Source: Phaseolus vulgaris
Lineage: Eukaryota > Streptophyta > Magnoliopsida > Fabales > Fabaceae
Length of the DNA: 64,000 bases
Assembly: GCF_000499845.2 (NCBI RefSeq)
Contig: NC_023753.2
Span: 8,261,791 to 8,325,790, forward strand
Direction: 5' to 3'
This document shows positions 1 to 13,033 of the stretch, piece after piece. A program made the position numbers and the translations under genes. The number at the start of each line of letters is the position of its first letter. The first letter of the stretch is position 1. A model generated the notes under the pieces. It was given only the letters and a program-made list of their open reading frames with translations, had not been told where the DNA came from and did not search any database.

Positions 1-973
1 TTTGTTTAATATTAGCTATTTCTTAATTTACTTTTTTATTTATGCTTATTTGTTTATTTAATTTATTTATTCTTATCTTGTTTTTATTATATTTTAACAT
101 CTATTCAAAAATGACATCCACGTGACAATTTATTTTTTAAAAAATAGGATTACCTCGACCTAAATCTTTTATTTATTTTTCAAAACTTAAAATTGTATTT
201 GCGGTTTTTACCATATAATTCTTTTTTAATTATTAATATTTTTAGAACATCACAAATTCAAATATTTTAATGCTGATAAAAAATATATATTTAAATTTAG
301 TTTGATTAAAAGTTATTAATTTACTCTAAAAAAATTAATTAAATTTGTGAGTGTGAATTAATTTTATGAAGAAAAAAAACTTGTTTCCTTATTTAAATGC
401 TAGCAAATCATGGTTATTTTAGTAATCGGGAACTTTCTCCTTGTAAGAAATTATTGAATAAATATTTGATTAATTTATTTATCCAATCTCAGTCATAATC
501 TTTAACCAACTTTACTTACCTCTTGGCCAATAGAGATATTCTAAGGTAAAACGTTGAGACACATGGAACAAAAAAAATCACTCTCAATCACATCAATAGC
601 AAGGTTTCCAACAACAGAGGACCCATTTTTACAGTGCCTAATATGCAGTACATGTGGAGAAGCTTTTTCAGTATCATAACTGGTTATTTACACAAAGAAT
701 AAAGCCAGGTAAAGATGAGATCCATATATTGGACTGTTAAAAAATAAGGGGGAAAAGAAAGGACAGTGTCTCCCAAACAAATTACATGCACACATTTATA
801 TGCTTTCCCAAAGAACAAGGGTTGCCACAAAGAAAATGCAGGCTAAGTTTTTATAGGAAGTTCCAACCAGTTCAGCTCCCATTTCCTTTTCCATCTTTAG
901 AATGCAAGGAACCCCACATCATACATGGTTGACTGATGGCATCAAAAATATTGTAAGAGACAAACCACACCCT
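1..973. other. Left edge: AT-rich spacer and 3' flank of the DHHC gene
   Basis: No reading frame here resembles a protein. Positions 1-560 are AT-rich with many short A and T runs. From about 700 to 973 the base composition is more balanced, and this part probably holds the 3' untranslated region of the minus-strand DHHC acyltransferase whose stop codon is at 974-976. I cannot place the poly(A) site. Confidence 0.6.
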
Positions 974-3900
974 TCATTGCCGCATTTCCTTTGAAGTCAC
1001 ATAGTTTCTGCTTTCTGTGACATTTGAATTGGCAAGAACCTCTTGGCCAATATCCCAGTTTCCACTCCTTTCCCAACTTGAGTGCCTAGCATCTGATCGA
1101 ATGGTAGGAGCTCGATGATCTGAGGACAAAATTGAGTCAGGTTCAGATGTATGGTGGGGTGGTCCATTGCTCCCTCTGCCACGAATCTCTTCATCAAGTT
1201 CTTCAATGTTCCTGCGCTGTGATATCTTCAATAGGTCTTCACCAATGCCAAGATCATCTTCAACCTTAGGGCGCCTATCTCCATCCAAACCGTCATCTGG
1301 GTCACGAGGCCGTGCAATGATCGGAGCCAGTGGCCTTGGTACCTCCTCTCTAGCAAATGCCCTGAAATTGTTCCTTGAGGGCTTTACTTTCGAGCAAAAC
1401 ACTTCCAGAAAATTATTCAAACAACCCCGGTTAAAAACATTGATCCTGCTGTCAGCTCTGTACCGGAAGTTTTCATAGGTAGTCTGCAATACAAGAGGCA
1501 CTGACCTAGTTGATGAAGATACTCATGTAACACAAGAACACTCCGGAAATAACAATAGAAGATTTTAGATAAAGTAGTCTGGAATTACTACCATGAAGAT
1601 CATCCCTTTTAACTTTCTTTATTCAGTTACAAACTAATGAGAAGTTACACTGATCCATGAGAATGTTAAAACAGAAATGTCAAAAAAAAATGACTGACCT
1701 GATTTGTGCCTATAAGATATAAATGAAAACCACTTAGTCCACCAACAAACCACAGAGATATGAAACAATAAGCCATTAGTATCACGGATGCAGGGGATTC
1801 TTTCATTGCCTTCCAAACTGTGCCGTCATAATTATCCATCAGAACCTTGATGTAAAGAGCTGAGAGGGAAAACACATAGATGCACAGAATAGTTGCTGAA
1901 GAAACAAACATAAAGAAGTAACGATAGTTCCTCTGCGCATTGGAGAAAAGGCCCATAAATACATCAGAACAAAGAAAACAAGTAAATAGCACACATCAAT
2001 AAATAAGAAAAATGTATCATAAAATCAAGATGCCATGCTGTCAACTTTCATACCAGACCAATGCACTGGCCCACCCAGGGGCAATGGTGATCAAAACGCT
2101 CAACACAGTTATTGCAAATGGAGCAGTGTGAGCAACGAGGAGGACGATACAGCATACAAGTCTCACAATATTTCACCTTTATACCAATGCCATTGACTAT
2201 AACTTCTTTCGTTCGTGGGAACTGGAGAGTTGGTGTTTGCCGTCCAGCTCCCCCAACATCTGCAGAGACTGAAGAATCATAACGCAACTCTTCTTCTGGA
2301 GGATGAGAATTCCTAGGAACGATGCCCGGATCACCTGAGGACGTAAGAAAGAGAACCACCAGAACCTAGAAACATAGGCTGTGAGGTTATATTATGACAT
2401 CCTATAAAGAGAATCAATATCTTAATAGTGAAATGCTATCACCATTCACCAAAACAGCTTTGAACTTTACTCCATTATTAGGGGGGAAAAACATGGGTGC
2501 ATGATGAATGATTTGATGTCAGTGATTTAGTTAAACAAACCACACTTCTGCAGCTCGCAGTACTGGCCCTTAACAGGTATGCAAGAAGATGGACAGAATA
2601 TGTGATGAACTGTTGAAAGTATGCTTTTTGTGGCCTATGATAGCTTGCATTAAATTTGGACTTTGGAACTTAAAATAGACCAAGCTTAAACTAATTATTT
2701 ATACAAGAAGACAAAAAAAAAAAAAAAAAAAACTGAACTTACATGAATGGTAAAGAGAATAGCCACTGCTAAAATAGCATATCCAGAATTATATGAAGAA
2801 AATTCATGCCTGAGATGGCTTGCTACACATACACAAAAGATTATAACTGGAACAATAATCAGCAATAAGGTGACAAACAGGGACCTAGCATCGGGCCCAA
2901 ATACCAACCTCCCTCCACATATGAATTTCTGCAGAAAACCATGAGAAAGTAAATAAGAGTTAAGAAATTGCAAAAAATAGTGCGCGAAAAAACTAAAACT
3001 TTTAATAGACAAAAGAATCCAATATTAACATAATGATACATCATTTCAAGAGGGCAATAGCACAAATTAGACAGGAGAATAATGAGTCCTCCTATCCTAT
3101 CTAAAGCAGAAAGAAACCAACAAGGCAAACTGGCTCAAAAATGCAATAAAGTGTTCCAATGCTTCGGTACACAAATGATTGATCCCTTGAAGAAGCCACT
3201 AACCAAGTACCATCACAGGCACGATCCTATCCTACAACTTTAAAAGGAAAAGAGATGCTCTAGAAAATTCTGGCATTTCGTTACAAACAAATACACTGCT
3301 AGAGAATTACATTACAGCAGAATGCCAAAAATTTCACACTCCTAGTGCCTTTCAAAACCTTTACGACATATAAAGAGAAAAGCCCAAGACAATTCAGTAG
3401 GTGTACCACAGAAGTGGCCCATCTATAGTATTATCAGCTTATTTTGGCTTATTTATGGCTACATGTCACTGTTTCTCTATGAACTTCAATAGTTCAATTA
3501 TCATTTGATGAATGTGTCCACGATCTTCTCAACACTTATATTATGCAGACTTTGAAGGTAATTTATCTCTCTTGTTTCTCATCCTGTTTTACACCTATGA
3601 CGTAAAACAAATGAGCACCAAACACATGATGAAACATAATCATCCTTTGTTTATCACTTGTCAGATAACCTCTTGTAGGCTGCAGATTAGAATAATTGAC
3701 AACATTACAGCTGCAATCGATTATGTAGCATCAATTTTCCACTTTACAATACCATCAGTATTACCAGCCATCATCCATTATTAAAAACATTACTGTAACA
3801 GCCAGTAGCTGTACAGACAACTACTTCATGCGAGAGCAGGGAATGGGGACATCAATTTCAGCATATCTTCAAAAGTAATTACTTTGACCATGGAAGAATG

Positions 3901-4923
3901 CCCATGCCCAAAGCTGGCAATAACCCTTACACATAATATTTCTCATCCTTCCAGAACCTGTTCCACCACAAACCACTTGATATCAAACCAAAAGACATCT
4001 ATCTATGCTGCTCAAAGTGGTCCATCCCACATAACCCAATCAATAATATATACATCAACTTTACAATTTATCTTTAGTCAGGAGTCATTTTGCCAAGAGA
4101 ATTAAAACATCTTTCATGACAATTCTATTCAGAACACAGAATCACCAAAAATTATTTGAAATAAATCACATCCTTCTTAGACAGACGTAAAAAAAATATG
4201 AGGAAAGGAGCCACTCAATGATTTCAATCCAAGGTCTTAAATTACTTGATTATTTTTTTGTAACAAAAACTATCATAGTATCATTGATCAAAGATACAAA
4301 TTGGAAGAGGATCAAAAGCCCAAACTCACTAATATATACTCTTTAATTCTACATTTATTTTCACACCAAAACTAAAAACACAGCCTGAGCTAAAAAAATA
4401 GTAAAACTTTCGAGGGGAGGAAGTTCAAATTCATAAATTATTTCCCCAAAAGTCAAAGCAGGTTAACTGAGCCTAATACTTTCAATTAACTAATAAAGCA
4501 CAACACTAAAAGTATTACAGCAGAGACTTTGCCCTTAAATAATCAAAAATCAAACAACTGAGTCGAAACCAACTGTAATCATGCACAACACAGCTCAGCA
4601 TTCAAAGTTGTACAGTCCCCCAAAAATAACATAACCCACCCCAGTACCATCTCAACTTTCAACACACACCCAACTTACAATTTTCAAAATAAAAACATGC
4701 TCCAAGTAAAAAAAACAAAAAAAATCCAGCTCCAACCTCGGCATTCCAGCAACCAAAACTACCCGAGAAATTCAAAGCCTTTTAGCACGAAGCAAATCAA
4801 AGAGCCACGAACCCAGAGCATACCCAGATGGCATAAAAAACTAAAACTGCAACGAAGAAGAGGAAAAGAAGTGAACTTTACATTACTTCCTCTCCAATCT
4901 TGGTACACGCGCTTTGCAGCCAT
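974..4923 (-). CDS. DHHC-type protein S-acyltransferase (PAT), five exons
   Basis: Palmitoyltransferase that attaches fatty acyl groups to cysteines of target proteins at a cellular membrane. Coding exons read right to left: 4882-4923, 2743-2928, 2054-2365, 1699-1932, 974-1483. All junctions fit GT-AG in phase 0 and give 427 residues, normal for plant PATs. The ATG at 4921-4923 opens with [10 protein letters not shown], the usual start of this clade. Two hydrophobic segments lie near residues 31-52 and 60-82. The cysteine-rich domain spans about 141-180, with the DHHC tetrad at 168-171. Two more membrane segments follow in exon 4, then the TTYE motif at 259-262 (TTxE motif of the family). The C-terminal tail is hydrophilic. 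It resembles the Arabidopsis PAT05-PAT09 group; I cannot name the exact orthologue. The first intron is long (about 1.95 kb). The family and exon map are firm; the substrate is unknown. Confidence 0.95.
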
Positions 4924-5239
4924 GAAGATTTTCCTTCTTGGCTAGCACACTAGGTGAGGAAAGAGCTCGAGAGGAGGAAGTGGGAAGGGCTCATCTCACT
5001 CCCATTCAAGTTCCAGAGAATCGGAGAGAGGGTCAAAATTTGTGGGCTCACTCTGGAATGCGATGGAAAAAGCTTCACTGAAAAGAAAAAGAAGAGAGAG
5101 AAAAAGGGAGTGATTGTGATCCCAGAGATGGCGGTTTCCAAGTTTAGAATTTTGGATTCGCACTGAGGAATGTTTCGGGGAAAATGAAAACAAAATTTGG
5201 AGTGAGTGTGCGCGGCTATAATGTATTGTATTCAAGCCA

Positions 5240-8200
5240 AATCAAGTGAAAATAATGATGAAATTTCTTTCTTTTTCACACTCTTTTCATTACACACTTT
5301 TTTATTATTGGATAATTATTAAATCAAATTTATAATAAACTACACTAAAGCTTACTCTTAATTTCTTAATCTAGCATATTCTTTAGACATCCTTTATTTT
5401 ATTTGGAAACACGTTTAACTTTTTATTTATGAGATTTAATACACTTATTAATTTCATCACACAAAAATTAAATCTCAAATGTATTTTAAAAATAAAAAAT
5501 TATATTTTCTAACATTTTTTTCATAAGAATCAAACACGTCCTAAGAAATATAATCATTAAACAAAAATATTTTTTATAAGTTTTAATAAAAATTAACAAA
5601 TGAAATATAATATATGTAAAAGAGTGTGTTCTCAACATAAAATATAGTTATAACTTATCAGTATATTACTTTTGAAAAGAAAAATATTTAACAAATCTCA
5701 TACATTTTTGTTAATATATATATATATATATAAAAGAAAGTTGTCATAAAACTAATAATTTTTATTAATAAAAGAATATAAGATAGCCAATATTTTTAAG
5801 ACTTCACTAATACTTATTAACTTTTATTAATATTCCTGAAATATATAGTAACTTGGGAAAATAAAAGATGCTAAAAATGCATGAAATAGTGTTTTAATAG
5901 CTTTGTCTTTTGTTTTATTTTGGTTTGATTTCATGTTGTGAAGTCACTCTCTGTGGATATGAGAAGAACTCTTTTTCAGATATTCATTTACCAAATTTTA
6001 CTAGGGACACGTCAGCATGTGGTGGGCCCCGGGTTCAGTGCATGATCCTCATCACACCACTTCTATCTCTTTCATGGAGTTAGGTCACTCCGGACAAAAC
6101 CAAAATACAAAATGTTGCATTTAAGCCAAGTATTATTCAGTGAAAATTTGTCCTCTTCTGTGTCAGAGTATAATTTCATTAATACCTTTTTATAATTTTC
6201 AACTTTAATTTATTAAAAAAGTTCAAAATTTGTTTTCATGGGATAAAATCAACTTTATTAACCTTGTTTTCACACCATTGTTAATCAAAATTTGAATTTT
6301 ATTTTAGAAGTTTGAGCAATAGGTATAAGCATTAAATTAAAGATTGAAGATTAAGCTTTATTTTAACTGGAAATCTTTTGAATAGCGCTTTGGCTGCTTT
6401 GATCAATTTTTAATGTATATTAGCGGTGGTTAAGATAATTTAATAAACGCATTTGTAAATTTAAGTAAAATTCACTTTCCTAATTTTAATGCAATAGCCA
6501 CTTTCGTTCATTTAAAAGAAAATTGAACATTATTAATATGATTATTTTAATCTGAAAATTAATTAAAGCTAATATAAATATTTTTAATACGAAGATAAAC
6601 TATTTATGCTAATCTTTATTCACTATATTTATTTTATGCAATATGTTCCCTTGTTTATAGAGAATACTTGTCAGATTATTAATGCTAAATTCTTATTTGT
6701 TTAAATATCAAATTTTTTCTCTTGTGCAAAAAATCCTTATAGTGGAGAATCATGATACTGATATTGAAGGATAAAAAAACTCATTTAAATATTTTATAAA
6801 TGCAAGAAATGGATAATAAATATTTTTCTAAATATACAGTTACATAATTAATTTTTTTATTGTAAAAGAAACCGGTCATTTGATGTGTTAATATTGTTGG
6901 TAAAAGCATATTTATTGATGCATGTTAAATTATAACTTGTTGTCTCCTTTTATAACATTAGAACTATTTAAATCACGATATTTAAACAGTATCATGGTAA
7001 AGATTTTAGATTTTTTCTGCCATTTTTTTATCTTAACAAATTTAATTACGTCATTAATTTATATTTAATTCATATACTAAATTTAAATCTAATTATATGC
7101 AAAAATATCTTAATTTATATTTAATAAATCTAGTACTGTGAAATTAACATGTTTAAGTTTTTGTCCCTTTTATTTTATTTTTAATTTACAAAAATTGAAA
7201 TAACTTTTTTACTATATTTATAAAATATATGAAATGTCATTTTAATATTACAAAATATATTTGTTTAACTTTTTTATTTTTTTTCCAAAAGTGAAACCAC
7301 TATTATATTTTTTAGTTATATGATAATCTATCATTCAAAATTCATTTTGCTTAAAGTGTGTCAAGGTGGGAAAATAAAATACGTTTTCTATAATTTTGTC
7401 ACCAAAAGGACTAGTAGAAAAGTCAAAAAAAATGAATTTGAATTTTTAAGAATTAAAATTATGCTATTTTTTCAAAATACATGACCAAAAATGCTTTTAA
7501 TTAGACTTATTAAAAAGTAAAAAAATAATAAAAATTGACATCCTAAAACAGTTGTACAAATCTAACAAAAACAAACGTAGAGTTGGACTGAATCTTTCCT
7601 ACTGAAAAATGGAAGTGAATGAAAATGATTAGTTAAATGATTGAAGAAAACATAATTGTGATTTAATAAAATTATGTTGGTAAGAAAAACAATAAAGGAA
7701 GAGAGTATGTTTGTATGTACTTTATTTGTGGACGATTTTGTCTTTTCCATCAATCAAATCTTGCGTCTTTGAAAAGAATAAAAAGCAGAGAATGAAACGG
7801 AGAAAAGAGAAGTTCCAACCTGGCTCTGCCTTGACCGTGCCAGATTCAGACGCTTTAAGCCTTCTCCCATATCAAAAATTGTGGCTTTTCCTAATAACAA
7901 TAATAACCATAAATATTCCATGTCCAACCTGTTCACTAAAGCATTACCCAAACCTAGGCACTCATTCATTCATTTATTCATTCTCCTTGTAAAACTCAGC
8001 TTTTTAAGCATCCACACCAACACCTACATGTTTTCCATCCATTAAAGTGAATGCAAACACAATTTTCTTATTCTTCTTTTCTTCATCTCATACATGATCT
8101 AACTAAAGTCTACATTTGGTTTCTTCTTTTTAATTCACCTTTTTCTTCCTCTACTACATTCATATACTTATATTATGCTTCCATTTTTTTTCCTAATATT
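5240..8200. other. AT-rich spacer, no gene seen
   Basis: The right part of the preceding stretch (4924 to about 5235) is the probable 5' untranslated leader and promoter of the minus-strand acyltransferase gene. Beyond it there are only A/T-rich sequence, a short TA run near 5714-5732 and a slightly more GC-rich island around 5995-6070 with no reading frame. Short frames at 7562-7992 have no recognisable content. Confidence 0.6.
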
Positions 8201-8690
8201 GTGTTTGGATTGGAATATAAATGTGTTGTGTTTGGATTGGAATATAAATGTGTCGGGATTTTTTTAAGGAATGAAGATGTTAGAATTTGAAAAGGAAAGT
8301 GTGAAAAAAAAAATAGTATGTTTGGATTGGAGTATGTTAGTGTGGATGTTTGATAAAAGTTTATTGAAGTTTGTGAATATGTGATGGTTGTGAGGAAATT
8401 TTTGAATTTTTCTTAAAATGTGTAAAATGTAATATTACAAAATTACACTTGTCTTTAACAATTTTTTAATAATAAAATATGAGATGTTTTTGTGTTGATT
8501 TGAGTTAAATTAAATATTGTAAATTATTTTCCATACGTTAAATAATTATTTTTGGATAAAAATAAAAAGAAATTGAAATGTAAAATTATCAATATATATA
8601 AAAATAGTAAATTATTATATAAAAATAAATAATTTAAATATTCATAAATTTAAAAAGTATAATTAAAACAAAATTGTATTTGTTATCGAA
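8201..8690 (+). repeat. Dispersed TTTGGATTGG repeat, copy 1
   Basis: Starts with GTGTTTGGATTGG at 8201, repeated in tandem at 8228. A G/A-rich stretch containing GAAAGTGTGA follows, then a second TTTGGATTGG block at about 8321 continuing as AGTATGTTAGTG, and then an AT-rich tail. The same order of blocks recurs at 21931-22560 and 52177-53135, and reversed at 55840-56072. It looks like a non-autonomous element, but I could not find target duplications. Confidence 0.6.
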
Positions 8691-9125
8691 CGGGGTTGAA
8701 ACCAATAGAACAATTAAAGTTGTTCCTCTACCTCCTCGGTTGTTGTTGGTCAGTCCGAACTCCTATTTCTCTCCAAGCAAACTCCTTACTCTCATCTCCT
8801 CCCTCTACTTCTCGGTCTCCACAAAGTCCAAACTCGGATAATACCTACAAAAGACACTTTGATGCTCAAGTCATATTTAGTATTCGGCACTTGATATTTT
8901 AAGTATTGTATAATGGCGTACTTGATTATTGAATTTTGTGCCTATTTATCATGAGCCTTTTTTATTAGACCAAATTATAAAGTTTGGTCATGTTTAGAAG
9001 TACATTACCTAACTCTTGATTAACCTCACTAATCCTGCTTAAACATAATTGACTATGTGGTGTCAGTCAGCATAATGACTTGGTACCGTGCAGGTCCTAC
9101 CAGTACACTGTATAGTATTAGTGAA
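8670..9125 (-). repeat. Diverged LTR-like remnant, reversed
   Basis: Read on the minus strand, this stretch contains TGACTTGAGCATCAAAGTGT followed closely by TTTTGTAGGT. That is the same layout as the motif block (TGACTTGGGCGTTGGAGTGC ... TTTTGCAGGT) near the 3' end of the LTRs at 31140 and 42303. It also shares a TACTGGTAGGACC-like segment with the remnant at 48010-48495. No clean boundaries or target duplication are visible, so this is an old fragment. Confidence 0.45.
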
Positions 9126-10236
9126 AAAGTGTTGAAGGAATAATATTTTCTAACAAATCAAATTTCAAATAATTAAATCACTTTTGTTTTAGGATACATT
9201 TTATAGTTTGTTGTAACTTTTATTGAAATTTGAATTCTAGTGAATTTAAGAGATGATTTTCATAAAAATCATCCTTTAACTTTGACGTTTTTTGTGTTTT
9301 AACCCTAGTGAACCTTAAGATTTTTATAGTTGGGAGAAAAACATCCACCTATAAGGGGAGTTGATAATTTTATTTTAATTTTAGTTAATAAATCTTACGA
9401 GATTTTAGAAATTAAAACAAGGATTTACCTAAAATCTAATATATCAAATGCTTGGGGAATGTAAATAAATTATTGTTGCTGTTCATTTCTGGCTAAGTTC
9501 TCACCCATAAATCACTTCTTACTCAATTTAGTTAATATAACTAATTTTGACTCTTCAAATCCATTTTCTAATTCAAAACAGACTTACCATTAAATCAAAT
9601 AATCTAAATTAAACATATTATCTCAAATTTTAGTGTGAAATACTAATAAATACAAAATTACTATTGTAGCTTAAAATACTTTCCCTTATTGTTTGCAATC
9701 TAAGTAATGACTACAAAGAGTTGGAAATTATTCAAAATCCTAGACACCAAGAACAATACAATCACACACTATCAAATTTCAGTAAATAGCTACACTAGGA
9801 GAATATCACTTCTTTTAACTAACCTAATATTCAACAATGAACCGATATGCCAGCAGAGGAAGGAATTGATATATTTTTAGGAAAAAAATCTTTAATTAAA
9901 AATTGATGGGTTGGAAATAAGTATTGACATGTCAACTACTAGCTGGCAGGATATGATTCTAAAAGGGATGAAACTTGATAAAAAAAAGAGCAAAAGAAAT
10001 TGGAAAAAGAAAAAAGAAATGGGACTATACTTATTAACTTTTACATTGGATATAATCACAATTAAATAAAAATATAAGTCTATAAAAATAATCAATTGTT
10101 AAAAAGGAGTGGAGAGGAAGTAGTAACTATAAAATTCAACTCAAAACCATTCATGTTAAATGCTAAACTCGATTATTTTTTATCCTAACTTAGGTGGGTA
10201 TTTTTTTTACTATGAAAGTCATGGACATATACTGTT
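9126..10236. other. AT-rich spacer
   Basis: No gene, RNA gene or clear repeat boundary seen. The base composition is like other spacers in this window, and the only open frames are short and made of low-complexity residues. Confidence 0.55.
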
Positions 10237-10245
10237 AGGTTAAAA

Positions 10246-10829
10246 GGGTGTTTCTTCGTACACTTCTTCATCATTCTTCCTACACCCCACTATTTTTTGA
10301 AATAACAATATTATTCTTTGCATTTTATTTCAAAACTCAGTTTTCATGACAGTATGTGGGCTTAGGTGAAATCGTGGAGGTTGTTGTAACAAAATTTGAA
10401 CTCAAGAGAGGTACAATGAAGTTGTTGGTGTTAAGAAGGTTTTGTTGGTAGTTTTAGGTAAAAAAAGAAAATGTGTTTTAATGTTTTAAGTTGGATATGG
10501 TGGTGTGGGTGTTTTCAAAAAATTGAGTTTTAAGAATCAATTCCAAAATTGGTATTCTAGAAAATGAATTATAGAATTGAAATCATGTAAGCAAGTAAGT
10601 GAAAAAATACATCATGGAATTAGTTGCTATGGAAAGGAAAGTTATTGTCTCTGGAATAGGGTTTCTGAAAACGAAAATATCCATTTCAAAATGAGTATTC
10701 CAAATTTAAAATTGTTTTTTCAGAATAAACAATCTGAAAGAGATAAAAACCTTTCAAAATTACTTTAGTCATTTCAAGTTTTTTACGGGATGCACGAAGA
10801 AGAATGATGAGGTGCAAGAAAAAACACCT
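10246..10829. mobile_element. Mutator-type MITE with 9-bp target duplication
   Basis: A 584-bp element flanked by a perfect 9-base direct repeat AGGTTAAAA (10237-10245 and 10830-10838). The left end reads GGGTGTTTCTTCGTACACTT and the reverse complement of the right end reads AGGTGTTTTTTCTTGCACCT. The match continues inward for about 60 bases with small gaps (shared CATCATTCTTC and TTGAAAT). A 9-bp target duplication and long imperfect inverted repeats are the signature of Mutator-like elements. The interior has no transposase, so it is non-autonomous. Confidence 0.8.
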
Positions 10830-10838
10830 AGGTTAAAA

Positions 10839-11930
10839 ATAGTAATCCAATAAAATGCTTTTTTTTTATTGCCAAACAAAATGAAATTAAACGCAGCAGA
10901 AAGGATATCATAAAAATAAGTTTTAATGGTAAGACTTGTAATTTTTTTTCCCCTAGCTTTTAAAGGGAGCATATGTTGTTAATATATTAAATAATCTCTA
11001 AAAAAAGTCAAAATCATCATATTTAATTATTTAACAAAAATTAAAATTATATTGATAAAAAACATAAGAATTGTAATAATCCGATTATAAATATCATCTT
11101 TATAGGTTACATTAATCGATACAATTTTAAAATGATTTATTTTAATAAAAACATATATATTTTTTTTAATTATAATATGTTATGTCAACGTATCAATATC
11201 TTTTATATATAGCACTACTTTAGTACACAAATTAAAAAAATTAACCATTTCTGGAAAAACAAAAATACTAAAAACATGCTTTCAATTATAATGTGTTATG
11301 TACTCTGACTTTAGTACACGAATTAAAAAAAAATTAATGATTTCTGAAAAAACAAAAATACTAAAAGCATGCTACAAAGCAAGACTTAGCGTGAAATTGA
11401 GAAACAAAATTGAAAGTAGTATCTGAAAGTACAACTTCTAATCTGATTTTTTTATCACAACAAAAGTCGTACAGTAAAGCACAAATTCTTCATGTTAAAA
11501 TCATATCTCCATGCACGATTTATCATTTTTGTAATTTTGAAAAAAAATTACATATTTTAACAAAAATTAAGAAAAATTATGCCATTTATGTATATTTTCT
11601 TGTTACAACACTCTCTATGCCAATATTTCGTTCGTATGATTATATTAAATACAAAAATGATATATAAGAAATTTTGTATTAGATAATTAATATATATTTT
11701 AAGAGATTAACAATTTTTTTCCAATAGCCTAAATAAATAGTTTCACCAAAACAATCTCCAGTCAAATTATTATGTAACTTTCTATAAGTTTTTATTATTA
11801 TACCATTCTGCACTGATTATAAAATCATTTTTTATTTTAAAAGAAAATAAAGAAGTAAATTGGTAAGAGTCTTTTAATGTTGAAGTTATAAAAAAATTTG
11901 GTTCCTTTTATTAGTTGAGTTTCTGTTTCT
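10839..11930. other. AT-rich spacer upstream of the SET gene, with a local duplication
   Basis: No gene seen. At about 11170-11285 and 11286-11375 there is a diverged direct duplication; both halves contain TTTAGTACAC, a run of A, AAAACAAAAATACTAAAA and CATGCT. The right end grades into the promoter and leader of the SET-domain gene. Confidence 0.55.
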
Positions 11931-13033
11931 TTTCCGATCCTGCCGGTCCAACGCCACTGTCATCTGCGGCGGCGTCATTATAACTGTACTTCGCTGGCAC
12001 TGCTCACCGGAAACCCGGGACGTATTCGGAAAAATTCCCCGCCAGTGCCGAGGCAGATCTTCTATTTACACCGGAAACCGATAAGCGCATTCAAAATTCG
12101 GTGATCATTGCGTTTTTTTTAGCACAGGTTTCACTCTCGCAGGCTATTTATGGCTTCTGCAATGACGGTTGAGTTCAATATTTGATCATGTTAAATTTTT
12201 ATTTTCGGAGGGGAATGTAGCCCTACCATTGTTATGCTGTCTCAATTTGTCCTCCCTAGGTTTTAGGGTTTCAGTAAAATCTATTTGAATTATATATTGT
12301 TACTAACAGTTCAAGCTTATCCTTAGTAGCAGCTCCGGACTTGTGAAATTGTGACTCAATAAATTGAGTATATGACTCTTAGGTTAGGTCACATTCAACT
12401 ACCTCATGTCCCTATACATTAAGAATTGTGATGGGGATAGCACCCAATTGAAATGAAAAATGAAGTAAAGCAAAAGGAAGGGTCAAAAACTGGATGCAAA
12501 TTTCCATATTATGCCTAGAGAAAATTTGTTATGACATTGTGTTTTTTTTTTCAGTAGATTCACACTCTTGCACTTGCAATTTAGTTATCGTGAAACTGTA
12601 GGTTTAAACTAGTTTATAAGGAAAATATCTACTGGAATTGCTTGAATGGGTAAAAGAGCTGTTTCTAACCTGTGTCTTTAATGATGAAAAGTAGCGATCT
12701 GTGCTTGTTGAAGGAAAATTCCTACAAATTAGATTATTTTTTTACAAATTCCTTGAAAATATAGAAAAAAATGAACTTGGTCCTCCCATTAATAAATGGA
12801 GCACAAAAAGCTGTGGTATTTTATTTTCCTACATTGCATTTCGAATGATCATGTTGCTTATTATGTTACTTGTGTTACTAGAAGTTTGGTTTAATTTGCT
12901 AGTTGATTGCAGCGTGTATAAAGCTAACAGAGTCGAGTCCTGAACTTCTTAATTTATGTGGCTTGCTATCTCTATTCTCTATATTTATGTATCTTTTCTA
13001 ATTTTACAGGTTACCAATACAACCATTGCGTAG
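11931..13033 (+). promoter_or_regulatory. Probable 5' leader of the SET-domain gene, with an intron
   Basis: A GC-richer block at 11931-12180 stands out from the AT-rich surroundings and is the probable transcribed leader. A polypyrimidine tract ending ATTTTACAG lies at 13001-13009, so the exon carrying the start codon begins at 13010. The likely upstream donor is at 12168 (ACG, then GTTGAG), which would make a leader intron of about 840 bases. Transcript data would be needed to fix the donor and the transcription start. Confidence 0.5.
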
